This document shows, piece after piece, positions 34,564-42,527 of a stretch of DNA of 64,000 nt. A program made the translations under genes and the position numbers. Origin of the DNA: Cellulomonas sp. RIT-PI-Y (lineage in GTDB: Bacteria; Actinomycetota; Actinomycetes; Actinomycetales; Cellulomonadaceae); NCBI RefSeq assembly GCF_025642745.1, contig NZ_JANZKP010000015.1:1-64000 (forward strand), given 5' to 3'. The notes under the pieces are model-generated. The model ran no database searches. It was not told the DNA's origin and saw nothing but the letters and a program-made list of their open reading frames with translations. Every line of letters begins with the position of its first letter. Position 1 is the stretch's first letter.

Positions 34564-35006
34564 GCACCCTGTTCACCCGCATCATCGACGGTGAGATCCC
34601 CGGCCGGTTCGTCTGGGCCGACGAGACCTGTGTCGCGTTCGCCACCATCGCGCCGATCACCGACGGGCACGTGCTGGTGGTGCCGCGTGCGGAGGTGGCC
34701 CGGTTCACCGACGCCGACGACGACCTGCTCGCGCACCTGACCCGGGTCGCCAAGCGGATCGGCACCGCCCAGCAGGAGGCGTTCGACGCCCCACGGGCCG
34801 CGCTGCTGGTCGCCGGGTTCGAGGTGCCGCACCTGCACCTGCACGTGCTGCCGGCCTGGGGCGAGGAGCAGCTCAGCTTCGCCAACGCCCGGCAGGACCT
34901 GCCCGCCGCGCAGCTGGACGCCTCGGCCGAGCGGCTGCGCGACGCGCTGCGGGCCGGTGGGCACGGGACCCAGGTTCCGGCCGCGCTCGGCTCCTCCGCG
35001 CTCTGA
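34560..35006 (+). CDS. HIT family hydrolase
   Basis: Histidine-triad nucleotide-binding protein, 148 residues, likely hydrolysing AMP-linked compounds. The core runs from TLFTRIIDGEIPGRFVWADE to the catalytic triad HLHLHVLPAW. A hydrophobic loop typical of HIT proteins (VLVVPRAEVARFTDADD) precedes a long helix. It is coupled to DUF1697 by a 4-bp overlap, but TACCGT (34548-34553) lies 6 nt before the ATG and could start its own leaderless message. The stop is one base from the stop of the convergent SDR gene. Confidence 0.93.
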   Translation: MSTLFTRIIDGEIPGRFVWADETCVAFATIAPITDGHVLVVPRAEVARFTDADDDLLAHLTRVAKRIGTAQQEAFDAPRAALLVAGFEVPHLHLHVLPAWGEEQLSFANARQDLPAAQLDASAERLRDALRAGGHGTQVPAALGSSAL

Positions 35007-35007
35007 G

Positions 35008-35826
35008 TCAGGCGACCGGGTCGTCCTCGCCCCAGGCGGCCAGCCGCAGGGTCCGGGCGTCCGTCGCCACGATGCGGTCGGCCCGGGACCGCAGCGACTC
35101 CTCGGTGTCGGTGCCGGCACGCACGAACCGACCGGACAACGCGTCCAGCCGCCCGGAGCCGAAGGCGTCGATCAGGTCCACGCTGGCCTCGACCGGCGTC
35201 CACTCCGCCCGGCCGTCGTGCAACGGCATCGCCTGGGTCATGTCCGTGACCACCACGCCGGGCGCGACGTCCAGCACCCGCACGCCGCGGTCGGCGACCT
35301 GGGTGTGCACCAGCGTGGTCAGCCGGGCCAGCGCCCCCTTGCTGATCCCGTAGCCGGTGTAGACCCCGGACGGCCGGTGCCCGGAACCGGAGTTGATGTT
35401 GACCACGTGTCCGGCGCCGCGGGCCAGCATCCCGGGCAGCACGGCATGGGTGACCAGCAGCGGACCGCGGACGTTGACCTCGATCACCCGCCAGACGTCC
35501 TCCACGTCGTCCGCGGCCAGGTCGACCTCCTGGCGCTCGATCACCCCGGCGTTGTTCACCAACAGGCCGATGCCGCCGGGCAGCCCCCGCTCGGCGGCGG
35601 CGACCACCTCGGCGACCTGGGCGGCGTCGGTGACATCGGCGGGCAGGGCGAGCACGGTGCGGTCGGGGTGCGCGGCGCCGATCTCGGCCGCCACAGCCTC
35701 CAGGTGCCCGGGGGTGCGACCGACCAGGGCCAGATCCCACCCGGCGGACCCGAGCCCGAGCGCGAGGCCGCGGCCGATCCCCCGTCCGGCTCCGGTGACG
35801 AGTGCGGTGCGGGGGTGGCTGCTCAT
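35008..35826 (-). CDS. Short-chain dehydrogenase/reductase
   Basis: Rossmann-fold oxidoreductase of 272 residues, classical SDR. Visible are the cofactor motif TALVTGAGRGIGRGLALGLG, LLVNNAGVIE, the catalytic serine in VVNINSGSGHRPSG and the Tyr-x3-Lys pair in YTGYGISKGALARL. DVAPGVVVTDMTQAMPLHDG follows as usual. The absence of an acidic residue right after the second strand (LALVGRTPGH) suggests NADP(H). Starts at ATG 35826, divergent from nhaA by 102 bp. Substrate cannot be told. Confidence 0.92.
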   Translation of the reverse strand: MSSHPRTALVTGAGRGIGRGLALGLGSAGWDLALVGRTPGHLEAVAAEIGAAHPDRTVLALPADVTDAAQVAEVVAAAERGLPGGIGLLVNNAGVIERQEVDLAADDVEDVWRVIEVNVRGPLLVTHAVLPGMLARGAGHVVNINSGSGHRPSGVYTGYGISKGALARLTTLVHTQVADRGVRVLDVAPGVVVTDMTQAMPLHDGRAEWTPVEASVDLIDAFGSGRLDALSGRFVRAGTDTEESLRSRADRIVATDARTLRLAAWGEDDPVA

Positions 35827-35928
35827 CGGGCCATCGTCGCATCCGTCCGCGGCGGTGGGCATACTGACCGGACCAGGGGCGTTGGCACCCGTCGGGCACA
35901 CACCAGCAGACGCACGAGGGAGCCGCCC

Positions 35929-37362
35929 GTGACGACCGAGGGACCCGAGACGGACCGGCCCGTCGTCCAGGCGGACCCCGATCCCCGACCGCCCGCCGGT
36001 CCGCTGACCCCGGGACCGTCGCTGCGGGTCCGGCTGCCGTCGGTGAACACCTCGGTGCGGGACTTCCTGGTCACCGAGTCCGGGTCCGCACTGGCGCTGC
36101 TGGCCGCGACCGTGCTCGCATTGGTCTGGGCGAACAGCCCGTGGTCGGCGGCCTACGACGCGCTGTGGTCGACGTCGGCGGGCTTCCACCTCGGGTCCTG
36201 GGGGCTGGACCTGGACCTGCACCACTGGGTGAACGACGCCGCGATGGCGGTGTTCTTCTGCGTGGTCGGCCTGGAGATCAACCGGGAGGTCACCAGCGGC
36301 GAGCTGCGCGACCGGCGGACCATCGCGGTCCCGGCGCTCGGGGCACTCGGCGGTCTGGCGGTGCCCGCGCTGATCTACCTGGCCTTCAACGGCGGGACCG
36401 AGGCCGCGCACGGCTGGGGCGTGGTGATGAGCACGGACACCGCGTTCCTGGTCGGGATCCTGGCGCTGTTCGGTCCCGCGTGCCCGGACCGGCTGCGGCT
36501 GTTCCTGCTCACGCTGGCGATCGTGGACGACATCGGCGCGATCACGGTGATGGCGGTGTTCTACACCGACGGCGTGCGCTGGCTGGCGCTCGGTGTCGCG
36601 GCGGTGCTGCTGGCCGGTCTGCTGGCCCTGCGCTGGCTCGGCGTCTGGCGGCTGACCCCCTATGCGCTGATCGGGATCGCGCTCTGGCTCGCGGTGAACG
36701 CGTCCGGGGTGCACGCCACGCTGGCCGGGGTGCTGGTCGGCCTGCTGCTGCCGTCCCGGTCGACGGCCCGCGAACACGTCGAACAGGTGCCGCAGTGGGC
36801 GGACGGGCTGGTCGCCGAGACCACCGCGGACCGCGAGCACCTGACCGAGCTGGCCGCCCGGGCCGCGGTGCCCGCCAGCGAGCGGCTGCAACGGATCCTG
36901 CACCCGTGGAGCGCGTTCGTGATCGTGCCGGTATTCGGCCTGGCGAACGCCGGGGTGCGCCTGGACGCCGAGGCGCTGCGCGCGGCGGCGACCTCCCCGG
37001 TGAGCATCGGGGTGGCGGTGGCGCTGGTGGCCGGCAACACGATCGGGATCACCGGTGCGGCCACGATCGCGATCCGCACCGGGCTGGGCCAGCTGCCCGG
37101 CCGGGTGCGCTGGGGACACCTGCTCGGCGGCGCGGTGCTGGCCGGGATCGGGTTCACCATCTCCCTGTTCATCGCCGAGCTGGCGTTCGAGGGGGCGATC
37201 CGGGAGCAGGCGAAGATCGGCATCCTGGCCGGATCGCTGCTCGCCGCGGTCCTGGGCAGCGTCCTGCTCCGCGCGCTCGGCAACCGTCTGCCGCTGTGCT
37301 CCCCCGACGAGGAGCTCCCCCCGCGCCTGCCCACCGGGCCCTGGGCGGTCGGCACCGTCTGA
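35929..37362 (+). CDS. nhaA: Na+/H+ antiporter NhaA
   Basis: Electrogenic sodium/proton antiporter of 477 residues with twelve membrane helices. The two-aspartate ion site is in LAIVDDIGAITVMAVFY, the pH-sensor/early region in AMAVFFCVVGLEINREVTSG, STDTAFLVGILALFG and the conserved ASGVHATLAGVLVGLLLP. An extra hydrophilic N-terminus of about 35 residues (DRPVVQADPDPRPPAG) is present. GTG 35929 is supported by GAGGGAG at 35916-35922. Many actinobacterial NhaA proteins carry a C-terminal DsbA-like domain; here the protein ends normally and a DsbA-like gene lies just beyond, in the opposite direction. Confidence 0.95.
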   Translation: MTTEGPETDRPVVQADPDPRPPAGPLTPGPSLRVRLPSVNTSVRDFLVTESGSALALLAATVLALVWANSPWSAAYDALWSTSAGFHLGSWGLDLDLHHWVNDAAMAVFFCVVGLEINREVTSGELRDRRTIAVPALGALGGLAVPALIYLAFNGGTEAAHGWGVVMSTDTAFLVGILALFGPACPDRLRLFLLTLAIVDDIGAITVMAVFYTDGVRWLALGVAAVLLAGLLALRWLGVWRLTPYALIGIALWLAVNASGVHATLAGVLVGLLLPSRSTAREHVEQVPQWADGLVAETTADREHLTELAARAAVPASERLQRILHPWSAFVIVPVFGLANAGVRLDAEALRAAATSPVSIGVAVALVAGNTIGITGAATIAIRTGLGQLPGRVRWGHLLGGAVLAGIGFTISLFIAELAFEGAIREQAKIGILAGSLLAAVLGSVLLRALGNRLPLCSPDEELPPRLPTGPWAVGTV

Positions 37363-37421
37363 GCCCGCGCCGCCGTGCCGTCCGTGACCATCGAGCTCGG
37401 CAGCTCGCCCCGCAGAGGGCC

Positions 37422-37514
37422 CGGCGGACTGCCGACCTCGGGCAGAAGTGCCCACCTCGGGCAGAGCTGCCGACCTCGGGCGGACTGCCGACCCCGGGAG
37501 GAAGTGCCCACCTC
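37422..37514 (-). repeat. Five tandem 18-19-bp units between nhaA and dsbA-like gene
   Basis: Read on the minus strand each unit begins GAGGT(C/G)GGCA and most continue (C/G)TTC or GCTC then a CC-rich tail; on the plus strand the units end at 37439, 37458, 37477, 37495 and 37514. Unit length is 19, 19, 18 and 19 bp for the last four. The same unit occurs twice at 13928-13965. The spacing differs from the codon period and no frame is conserved, so this is a non-coding array filling most of a 181-bp convergent spacer. Confidence 0.8.
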
Positions 37515-37543
37515 GGGCGGGGCGACGGCGGGGGCGGAGCGGG

Positions 37544-38116
37544 TCAGGCGGGCAGTGCGCGCCTCAGGCCCGCGAGGGTGAGCGGGCCGTCGTACGGCAT
37601 CCCGTCGACGTAGATCGTCGGGGTCCCCGCCACGCCGAGGTCCAGGCCGGCGACGTAGTCCGCCTCGACCCGAGCGGCCAGCGGCTGGGCGGCCGGGCCG
37701 GTGACGGCGTCCGGGTCCAGCCCCAGGGTGCGGGCGACCGCACGCAGGTCCGGCTCGGTGAGCCGGTTCTGCTGGGCGAACAGGGCCTGCTGCATCGGCC
37801 AGAACATCCCCTGGTCTGCGGCCGCCTCCACCGCGAGCGCCGCGACCAGCGCGTGCGGGTGCACCTGGAACAGCGGGAAGTGCCGCCACACCAGGCGCAC
37901 TCCCCCGTCGGACTCCGCGACGAGCCGGCGCAGCGGTTCGGCGGCCTGGCGGCAGTACGGGCACTCCAGGTCGCCGAACTCGGTGATCGTCACCGGGGCT
38001 CCCGGGTCGCCGAGCACCAGGCGGGCCGGGCCCTCCGGGCGCGGTGCGGCGCCGGGCAGACCGCCGGGTCCGGCCTCGCAGCGCAGGACGTCGTCGGGAG
38101 TCGCGGGAGTGGTCAC
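37544..38116 (-). CDS. DsbA-like thioredoxin-fold protein
   Basis: A 190-residue DSBA-like oxidoreductase with the active-site CPYC in TEFGDLECPYCRQAAEPLRR and the cis-proline loop GVAGTPTIYVDG. There is no signal peptide or membrane anchor, so it is cytoplasmic as annotated. HFPLFQVHPHALVAALAVEA resembles the DsbA domain that is fused to NhaA in many Actinobacteria, and its gene faces nhaA here. GTG 38116 has AGGA five bases before it. Likely role is thiol-disulfide exchange, possibly in sodium/pH or oxidative stress, which is inferred. Confidence 0.88.
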   Translation of the reverse strand: MTTPATPDDVLRCEAGPGGLPGAAPRPEGPARLVLGDPGAPVTITEFGDLECPYCRQAAEPLRRLVAESDGGVRLVWRHFPLFQVHPHALVAALAVEAAADQGMFWPMQQALFAQQNRLTEPDLRAVARTLGLDPDAVTGPAAQPLAARVEADYVAGLDLGVAGTPTIYVDGMPYDGPLTLAGLRRALPA

Positions 38117-38153
38117 GGGTCCTGCAACGCCGGGTGGGCCGGATCCATGCCGG

Positions 38154-39182
38154 TCACGGCTTGAGCGGCGGGCTCGCGGTCCCGGCGCCGTGCACCAGGC
38201 CGTCCATCAGGTCCCGCATCGCCGCCACCGACGACCACCGCGGCCGGAACGCCAGTTCGCGCTCCGCCCGTGAGGTGTCCAACAGCGGGGCACCGACCGC
38301 CATGTCGAACCAGCCGGGTCCGACCGGGGCCAGCCGCAGCCGCCAGGCCGCCCAGAGCGCCCGGCGCACCGGGGTGTGCGGCACCTCCCGCCAGTCGCCG
38401 CCGGAGACCACGTCCGCCACATCGGCGGCCCGGACCACCCCGGTGCCCGCCAGGTTGAACGGACCGGTGGCCTGCCGGACCACCACCTCGCGGATCGCGT
38501 CGGCCAGATCGTCCCCGTGCACCGCCTGCACCCGCAGACCCGCCGGCCAGGGCAGCACCGGGAGCCGGCCGTCCAGCAGCTGCCGGGGCACGAGCGGCCC
38601 GAGGAACAGGCCCTTGATCTCCGACCCGGCCGCGCGCTGGAACACCAGGGCCGGCCGGACCCGTGCGATGCGCAGCCCGGGGTGCCGGCGCTCCGCCTCG
38701 TCCAGCAGTCGTTCCTGGGCCACCTTGTCCTGGCTGTAGGACGAGCTGCGCAGCCCGTCGGTCGGCCAGTCCTCGGCGCGGGGGTCGTCGTCGTAGGCCG
38801 GGGAGTAGGCGCCGACCGAGGACACCACCACCAGGTGGGGCACGCCGGAGAGCACCGCCGCCTCGATCACCCGGCGGGTGCCGTCCACGTTCACCCGGCG
38901 CAGTCGGTCGCGGTCCCGGCTCGGCTGGATCGCCCAGGCCAGGTGCACGACGGCATCGGCCCCGGCGAACGCCCGCCGCAGATGATCGACGGTCCGCTCA
39001 TCCGGTCCGCTGGCGCCCAGGTCGACCGGCCACCACTCGGCCACGTCATAGGGCGCCGGCGGCGTGGCGTGCGGCACCCGGCGGGCCAGCGCACGGACCG
39101 AGGTGACCGACTCGTCCGCACGCAGACGGCGCAGCACCGCGGTGCCGACATTTCCGCTCGCCCCGACCACGACGACTCTCAT
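38154..39182 (-). CDS. NAD-dependent epimerase/dehydratase-like protein
   Basis: Extended SDR of 342 residues. The nucleotide-binding loop RVVVVGASGNVGTAVLRRLR opens the protein; VVHLAWAIQPS, VNVDGTRRVIEAA, VVVSSVGAYSP and the catalytic YSQDK (Tyr-x3-Lys within SSSYSQDKVAQERLL) follow. The C-terminal half that would define the sugar or other substrate is not diagnostic. ATG 39182 overlaps the upstream helical-protein stop (ATGA), so it is the third gene of a coupled set beginning with the small acidic protein. Function beyond oxidoreductase is unknown. Confidence 0.88.
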   Translation of the reverse strand: MRVVVVGASGNVGTAVLRRLRADESVTSVRALARRVPHATPPAPYDVAEWWPVDLGASGPDERTVDHLRRAFAGADAVVHLAWAIQPSRDRDRLRRVNVDGTRRVIEAAVLSGVPHLVVVSSVGAYSPAYDDDPRAEDWPTDGLRSSSYSQDKVAQERLLDEAERRHPGLRIARVRPALVFQRAAGSEIKGLFLGPLVPRQLLDGRLPVLPWPAGLRVQAVHGDDLADAIREVVVRQATGPFNLAGTGVVRAADVADVVSGGDWREVPHTPVRRALWAAWRLRLAPVGPGWFDMAVGAPLLDTSRAERELAFRPRWSSVAAMRDLMDGLVHGAGTASPPLKP

Positions 39183-39682
39183 CCTCGGCCCCCTCCGGCT
39201 CGGAACGCCTGCTGGCGGGCGCGGTCGCCCAGCCTGCTCAGGGTGGTGATCTGCTCGTCCGCGGCCGCGATCAGCTCCGCGGCGCGGGCCGGGTCGAGCC
39301 CCAGGTCCGCCGCGTGCACCGCGAGCGTCTCCCACACCCCGCGCTTGCCCAGCACCGCCGACCGCATCAGCTCCAGCTCCAGCAGCGCGGTCATCGGGGC
39401 GGGGTTCAGCACCCGGCCGTTCGGCTTCAACCGGCCGAGGCGTTCTCCGATTGTGGTCGCCAGCTGCTTGGCCCGGCTCGGCGGCAGGCCCCACTCCCGC
39501 ATCGAGCGCTCCAACCAGTCACGTTCCGCGGGGATCGACTCGGCCAGCTCCGCGAGCTCCGGCCCGAGCGGGGTGTCCCGATAGGCGTGGGCCATTCGGC
39601 GCACACGCGCGGCACCGGCGGACGCCCCGGCCAGGTGGTCCGACAGGTAGATCCGCAGCTGTTGCCGGTCGAGCGCGCTCAC
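39179..39682 (-). CDS. Hypothetical all-helical protein
   Basis: I do not recognise a named family. The 167 residues are predicted almost entirely helical with no membrane segment or signal peptide: LDRQQLRIYLSDHLAGASAG, ARVRRMAHAYRDTPLG, ELAELAESIPAERDWLERSM and a C-terminal ELMRSAVLGKRGVWETLAVH helix. Spaced Asp, His and Glu residues (SDHLAGA, AESIPAE, LLELELM, VHAADLG) could suit a ferritin-like four-helix bundle, but I cannot establish that. It is wedged by 4-bp overlaps between the small acidic gene (GTGA) and the epimerase gene (ATGA), so it is certainly part of one translation unit. Confidence 0.75.
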   Translation of the reverse strand: MSALDRQQLRIYLSDHLAGASAGAARVRRMAHAYRDTPLGPELAELAESIPAERDWLERSMREWGLPPSRAKQLATTIGERLGRLKPNGRVLNPAPMTALLELELMRSAVLGKRGVWETLAVHAADLGLDPARAAELIAAADEQITTLSRLGDRARQQAFRAGGGRG

Positions 39683-39846
39683 GTCGTCGGGCGCGGGTTC
39701 AGGTTGTCCGGATCGGCGTCGGTGTCCTGGTCCGGGTCCTGGTCACCGCCCGCCGCCTGGCTGCCGGTGCGCGGGTTGAGCATCTCCGGATCGGAGTCGG
39801 GGTCCTGTTCCGGGTCGTAGCCCCGGGTGCCGTCGTCGGTGGTCAT
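39679..39846 (-). CDS. Small acidic protein with duplicated DPD..LNPR motif
   Basis: A 55-residue, strongly acidic protein that looks like a tandem duplication: DPEQDPDSDPEMLNPR and then DQDPDQDTDADPDNLNPR. Seventeen of 55 residues are Asp or Glu. The spacing of Asp at alternate positions could bind Ca2+, but no known EF-hand or calcium-binding loop is matched. Its stop overlaps the start of the helical protein gene (GTGA, 39679-39682), and GGAG precedes its ATG, which argues for a real gene. Homology or function unknown. It is divergent from mqo. Confidence 0.6.
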   Translation of the reverse strand: MTTDDGTRGYDPEQDPDSDPEMLNPRTGSQAAGGDQDPDQDTDADPDNLNPRPTT

Positions 39847-39999
39847 CGCTCCACGGTGGCACCGGGTCGCACGGTCCGCACCCGCAGATGTGCCGGGGCC
39901 GCGGAGTGCCGGTCCGGACCCGGGGTCGAGGTCGGGCGCGGAGCACAGATTCTGGTCAACCGGGTCGAAGGTCCCTGTTCGGTCGTTACCATCGACCTC

Positions 40000-41442
40000 G
40001 TGTCTGAGGTCGATGTCGCCCTGGTCGGCGGTGGCGTGATGAGCGCCACCCTCGCCACCCTGCTGTCCGAGCTGGAACCCACCTGGTCGATCGAGGTGAT
40101 CGAACGCCTCGACGCCGTCGCCCGGGAGAGTTCGGACGCCTGGAACAACGCCGGGACCGGCCACGCCGCCCTGTGCGAGCTGAACTACACGCCCGAGGGC
40201 CCGGACGGGTCGATCGACATCGCCAAGGCGGTGCGGATCAACGAGCAGTTCTCGCTCTCCACCGAGCTGTGGGACCACCTGATCGCGCAGGGGCGGCTGC
40301 CCGGCGACGACTTCCGGACCCCGGTGCCGCACATGACCTTCGTGCAGGGCGAGCGGGACGTGGACTACCTGCGCCGTCGGCACGCCGCGTTGAGCGCGCA
40401 CCCGCGGTTCGCCGCGATGGAGTTCAGCGACGACCCGGCGACCATCGCCGAGTGGGTGCCGCTGATCATGGCCGGTCGCGAGCCCGGACCGGTGGCCGCC
40501 ACCCGGGCACCGGACGGCTTCGACGTGGACTTCGGCGCGCTCACCCGGCATCTGCTGGACGACCTGGGCGACCGGGGCACGACGATCCGTACCGGACAGG
40601 AGGTCCGCGACCTGCGCCGTGGGCCGGACGGCGGGTGGCAGCTGCTGATCCAGGACCGGTCCTCGGGCCGGTCACGGGTGCTGAACGCCCGGTTCGTGTT
40701 CGTCGGCGCGGGCGGTGGGGCGCTGCGGCTGTTGCAGCGCTCGGGCATCCGGGAGATCCGCGGGTACGGCGGCTTCCCGATCGCCGGGCAGTTCCTGCGG
40801 ACCCGCAACCCGTCGTTGGTCGCGGAGCACCGGGCCAAGGTGTACGGCAAGGCCGCGGTGGGCTCCCCGCCGATGTCGGTGCCGCACCTGGACGCCCGCG
40901 CGGTGGGCGGTGGCCAGGCCCTGCTGTTCGGCCCCTACGCGGGCTGGAGCATGAAGTTCCTCAAGCACGGCTCCTGGGGCGACCTGCTGCGCACCATCCG
41001 CCCGGACAACGTCTGGCCGATGGTGTCGGTCGGCCTGAAGAACGTCGGACTGCTGCGCTATCTGATCACCGAGGTGCTGGCCGGGCGCGCGCAGCGGATG
41101 GCGAGCCTGCGGGAGTACCTGCCCGACGCGGCGGACGCGGACTGGGAGCTGATCACCGCCGGTCAGCGGGTCCAGGTGATCAAGCCGGTGCGCGGGGGCG
41201 GCGTGCTGGAGTTCGGCACCGAGCTGGTCACCGCGGCGGACGGCAGCATCGCCGGCCTGCTCGGGGCCTCCCCTGGCGCGTCCACCGCGGCGTCGGCGAT
41301 GGTCGATCTGCTGGGACGCTGCTTCCCGGCCCGGATGGCCGGGTGGCAGCCGCGGCTGCGGGCGATGATGCCGTCGCTGACCGACGAGGACGCGGACGCC
41401 GACGCGCCGTCCGAGGACCCGGACCTGGTCGACCAGCCCTGA
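40000..41442 (+). CDS. mqo: Malate:quinone oxidoreductase
   Basis: Membrane-associated FAD enzyme of 480 residues oxidising malate to oxaloacetate and reducing quinone, the usual TCA-cycle route in Actinobacteria. The FAD fingerprint is VDVALVGGGVMSATLATLL; then SSDAWNNAGTGHAALCELNY, FVFVGAGGGALRLLQRSGI and GGFPIAGQFLRTRNP, all standard Mqo. The C-terminus (GVLEFGTELVTAADGSIAGL) is complete, followed by an acidic tail. GTG 40000 is 7 nt after TACCAT (39987-39992), a leaderless start. A long hairpin ends transcription at 41467-41508. Confidence 0.97.
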   Translation: MSEVDVALVGGGVMSATLATLLSELEPTWSIEVIERLDAVARESSDAWNNAGTGHAALCELNYTPEGPDGSIDIAKAVRINEQFSLSTELWDHLIAQGRLPGDDFRTPVPHMTFVQGERDVDYLRRRHAALSAHPRFAAMEFSDDPATIAEWVPLIMAGREPGPVAATRAPDGFDVDFGALTRHLLDDLGDRGTTIRTGQEVRDLRRGPDGGWQLLIQDRSSGRSRVLNARFVFVGAGGGALRLLQRSGIREIRGYGGFPIAGQFLRTRNPSLVAEHRAKVYGKAAVGSPPMSVPHLDARAVGGGQALLFGPYAGWSMKFLKHGSWGDLLRTIRPDNVWPMVSVGLKNVGLLRYLITEVLAGRAQRMASLREYLPDAADADWELITAGQRVQVIKPVRGGGVLEFGTELVTAADGSIAGLLGASPGASTAASAMVDLLGRCFPARMAGWQPRLRAMMPSLTDEDADADAPSEDPDLVDQP

Positions 41443-41466
41443 CGGCGGGCGGCCCCGGACACAGGG

Positions 41467-41508
41467 GCGGCCCGCCGGAGTCGCCCCCTGCAGACTCCGA
41501 CGGGCCGC
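41467..41508 (+). terminator. Terminator after mqo
   Basis: Arms of 16 bases (41467-41482, 41493-41508) pair at 15 positions around a 10-nt loop, starting 25 bp after the mqo stop. Confidence 0.83.
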
Positions 41509-41566
41509 ACACGGTTGAGTGCCCTCCACACGTGACCGTGTCATCCCGTTCATCCGGTGAGGGGCG

Positions 41567-41603
41567 CGATGTGTCACATCGACCTTCTGTGATCTGAGTC
41601 ACA
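41567..41603. promoter_or_regulatory. Double CRP/GlxR-like site
   Basis: TGTGATCTGAGTCACA at 41588-41603 is a perfect TGTGA-N6-TCACA palindrome. Seven bases upstream is CGATGTG-T-CACATCG (41567-41581), a shorter perfect palindrome with the same half-site letters. Both are in the spacer between mqo and the phosphatase gene, 190-225 bp before the latter. Confidence 0.75.
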
Positions 41604-41617
41604 GCGGTCGGGACAAG

Positions 41618-41656
41618 GCGAAGGCCCCGGAGCAGGGGGTGATCCGGGACCTTCGC
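41618..41656. terminator. Second hairpin in mqo-phosphatase spacer
   Basis: Fourteen-base arms (41618-41631, 41643-41656) match at 13 positions around an 11-nt loop. It could end transcripts from either direction or be an attenuator for a leader starting near the CRP-like sites. Confidence 0.6.
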
Positions 41657-41705
41657 GCGGCGAGCCTAGCGTCCCGTCGCGCGGCGCGGGAGGTGTTCGG
41701 TCGAA

Positions 41706-41759
41706 CTCACCCGGGTGAGCACCTGCGTGTATCCAGCAGGAACATCCCGATTCGGGATG
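41706..41759. promoter_or_regulatory. Two perfect palindromes upstream of phosphatase gene
   Basis: CTCACCCGGGTGAG (41706-41719) and CATCCCGA-T-TCGGGATG (41743-41759) are both perfect. They lie 34-87 bp before the ATG at 41793, a normal operator position. The 350-bp spacer 41443-41792 thus carries two hairpins and four palindromes but no gene. Confidence 0.6.
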
Positions 41760-41792
41760 CGGAGCCCGCCGGGGGCTGCGAGCGTGGCCCGC

Positions 41793-42527
41793 ATGGTCAG
41801 CGAGCTGTGGCTGGTACGGCACGGGGAGAGCACCGGCAATGTCGCCGCCACCCGCGCGGAGCGCTCGGGTGAGCAGGAGGTCGGTGTCCTCACCCGGGAC
41901 GCCGACACCCCGCTGTCCGAGAACGGGCGGGACCAGGCGGCGGCGCTCGGCACGCACTGGGCCGACGCCCGGATCCTTCCGCAGAGCCTCTGGTGCTCGC
42001 CGTACCAGCGCGCCCGTGAGACCGCCCGCATCGCTCAGAGCCACGCCGGGATCACACTGCCGACCGTGGTCGACGAACGCCTGCGTGATCGCGAGCTGGG
42101 CGTCGTCGACGGCTTGACCAGTCACGGGATACGGGCACGGTGGCCGCAGGAGGCCGCTCGACGCGATCACCTGGGCAAGTTCTACTACCGGCCGCCCGGC
42201 GGGGAGTCCTGGGCGGATGTCGCGCTCCGGCTCCGCTCGGCGCTGCGGGACATCGACGACGCGCCCCACGAGCGGGTGCTGATCGTCGCGCACGACGCGG
42301 TGATCTGGCTGCTGCGCTACGTGCTGGAGGGCCTGGACGAGGAGGGCCTGTTCGACCTGATCGGGCGCGGCAGCGTGCGCAACACCTCGGTGACGGTCCT
42401 GACCCGCGGCCCGGAGGGCTGGGCGGCCCAGCGCTCCGACGATGTGCGCCATCTGGCCGGCGCGGATGCCGAGGTCACCGAGCACGCCGGGAGCGACGAG
42501 GCCGAGCACGGGCGGCCGGCCCGATGA
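41793..42527 (+). CDS. Histidine phosphatase family protein
   Basis: Phosphatase of the phosphoglycerate-mutase-like superfamily, 244 residues. The phospho-histidine is in ELWLVRHGESTGNVAA; partner residues are in LWCSPYQRARETARIA, RDRELGVVDGLT and the second histidine in VLIVAHDAVIWLLRYVLEG. Unlike mutases it lacks the longer insertions, so it is probably a broad or specific phosphatase. The C-terminal 40 residues are variable. Start ATG 41793 is preferred over a GTG at 41784. It overlaps nnrD by ATGA (42524-42527), making a two-gene unit. Confidence 0.92.
   Translation: MVSELWLVRHGESTGNVAATRAERSGEQEVGVLTRDADTPLSENGRDQAAALGTHWADARILPQSLWCSPYQRARETARIAQSHAGITLPTVVDERLRDRELGVVDGLTSHGIRARWPQEAARRDHLGKFYYRPPGGESWADVALRLRSALRDIDDAPHERVLIVAHDAVIWLLRYVLEGLDEEGLFDLIGRGSVRNTSVTVLTRGPEGWAAQRSDDVRHLAGADAEVTEHAGSDEAEHGRPAR

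Noticed and set aside
34957-35928. Long N-terminal extension of NhaA
   Set aside because: It lies opposite the SDR gene and has no domain; GTG 35929 with GAGGGAG is the natural start.
37422-37514. CRISPR array
   Set aside because: Units are only 18-19 bp, imperfect, directly tandem with no spacers, and no cas gene is in the window.
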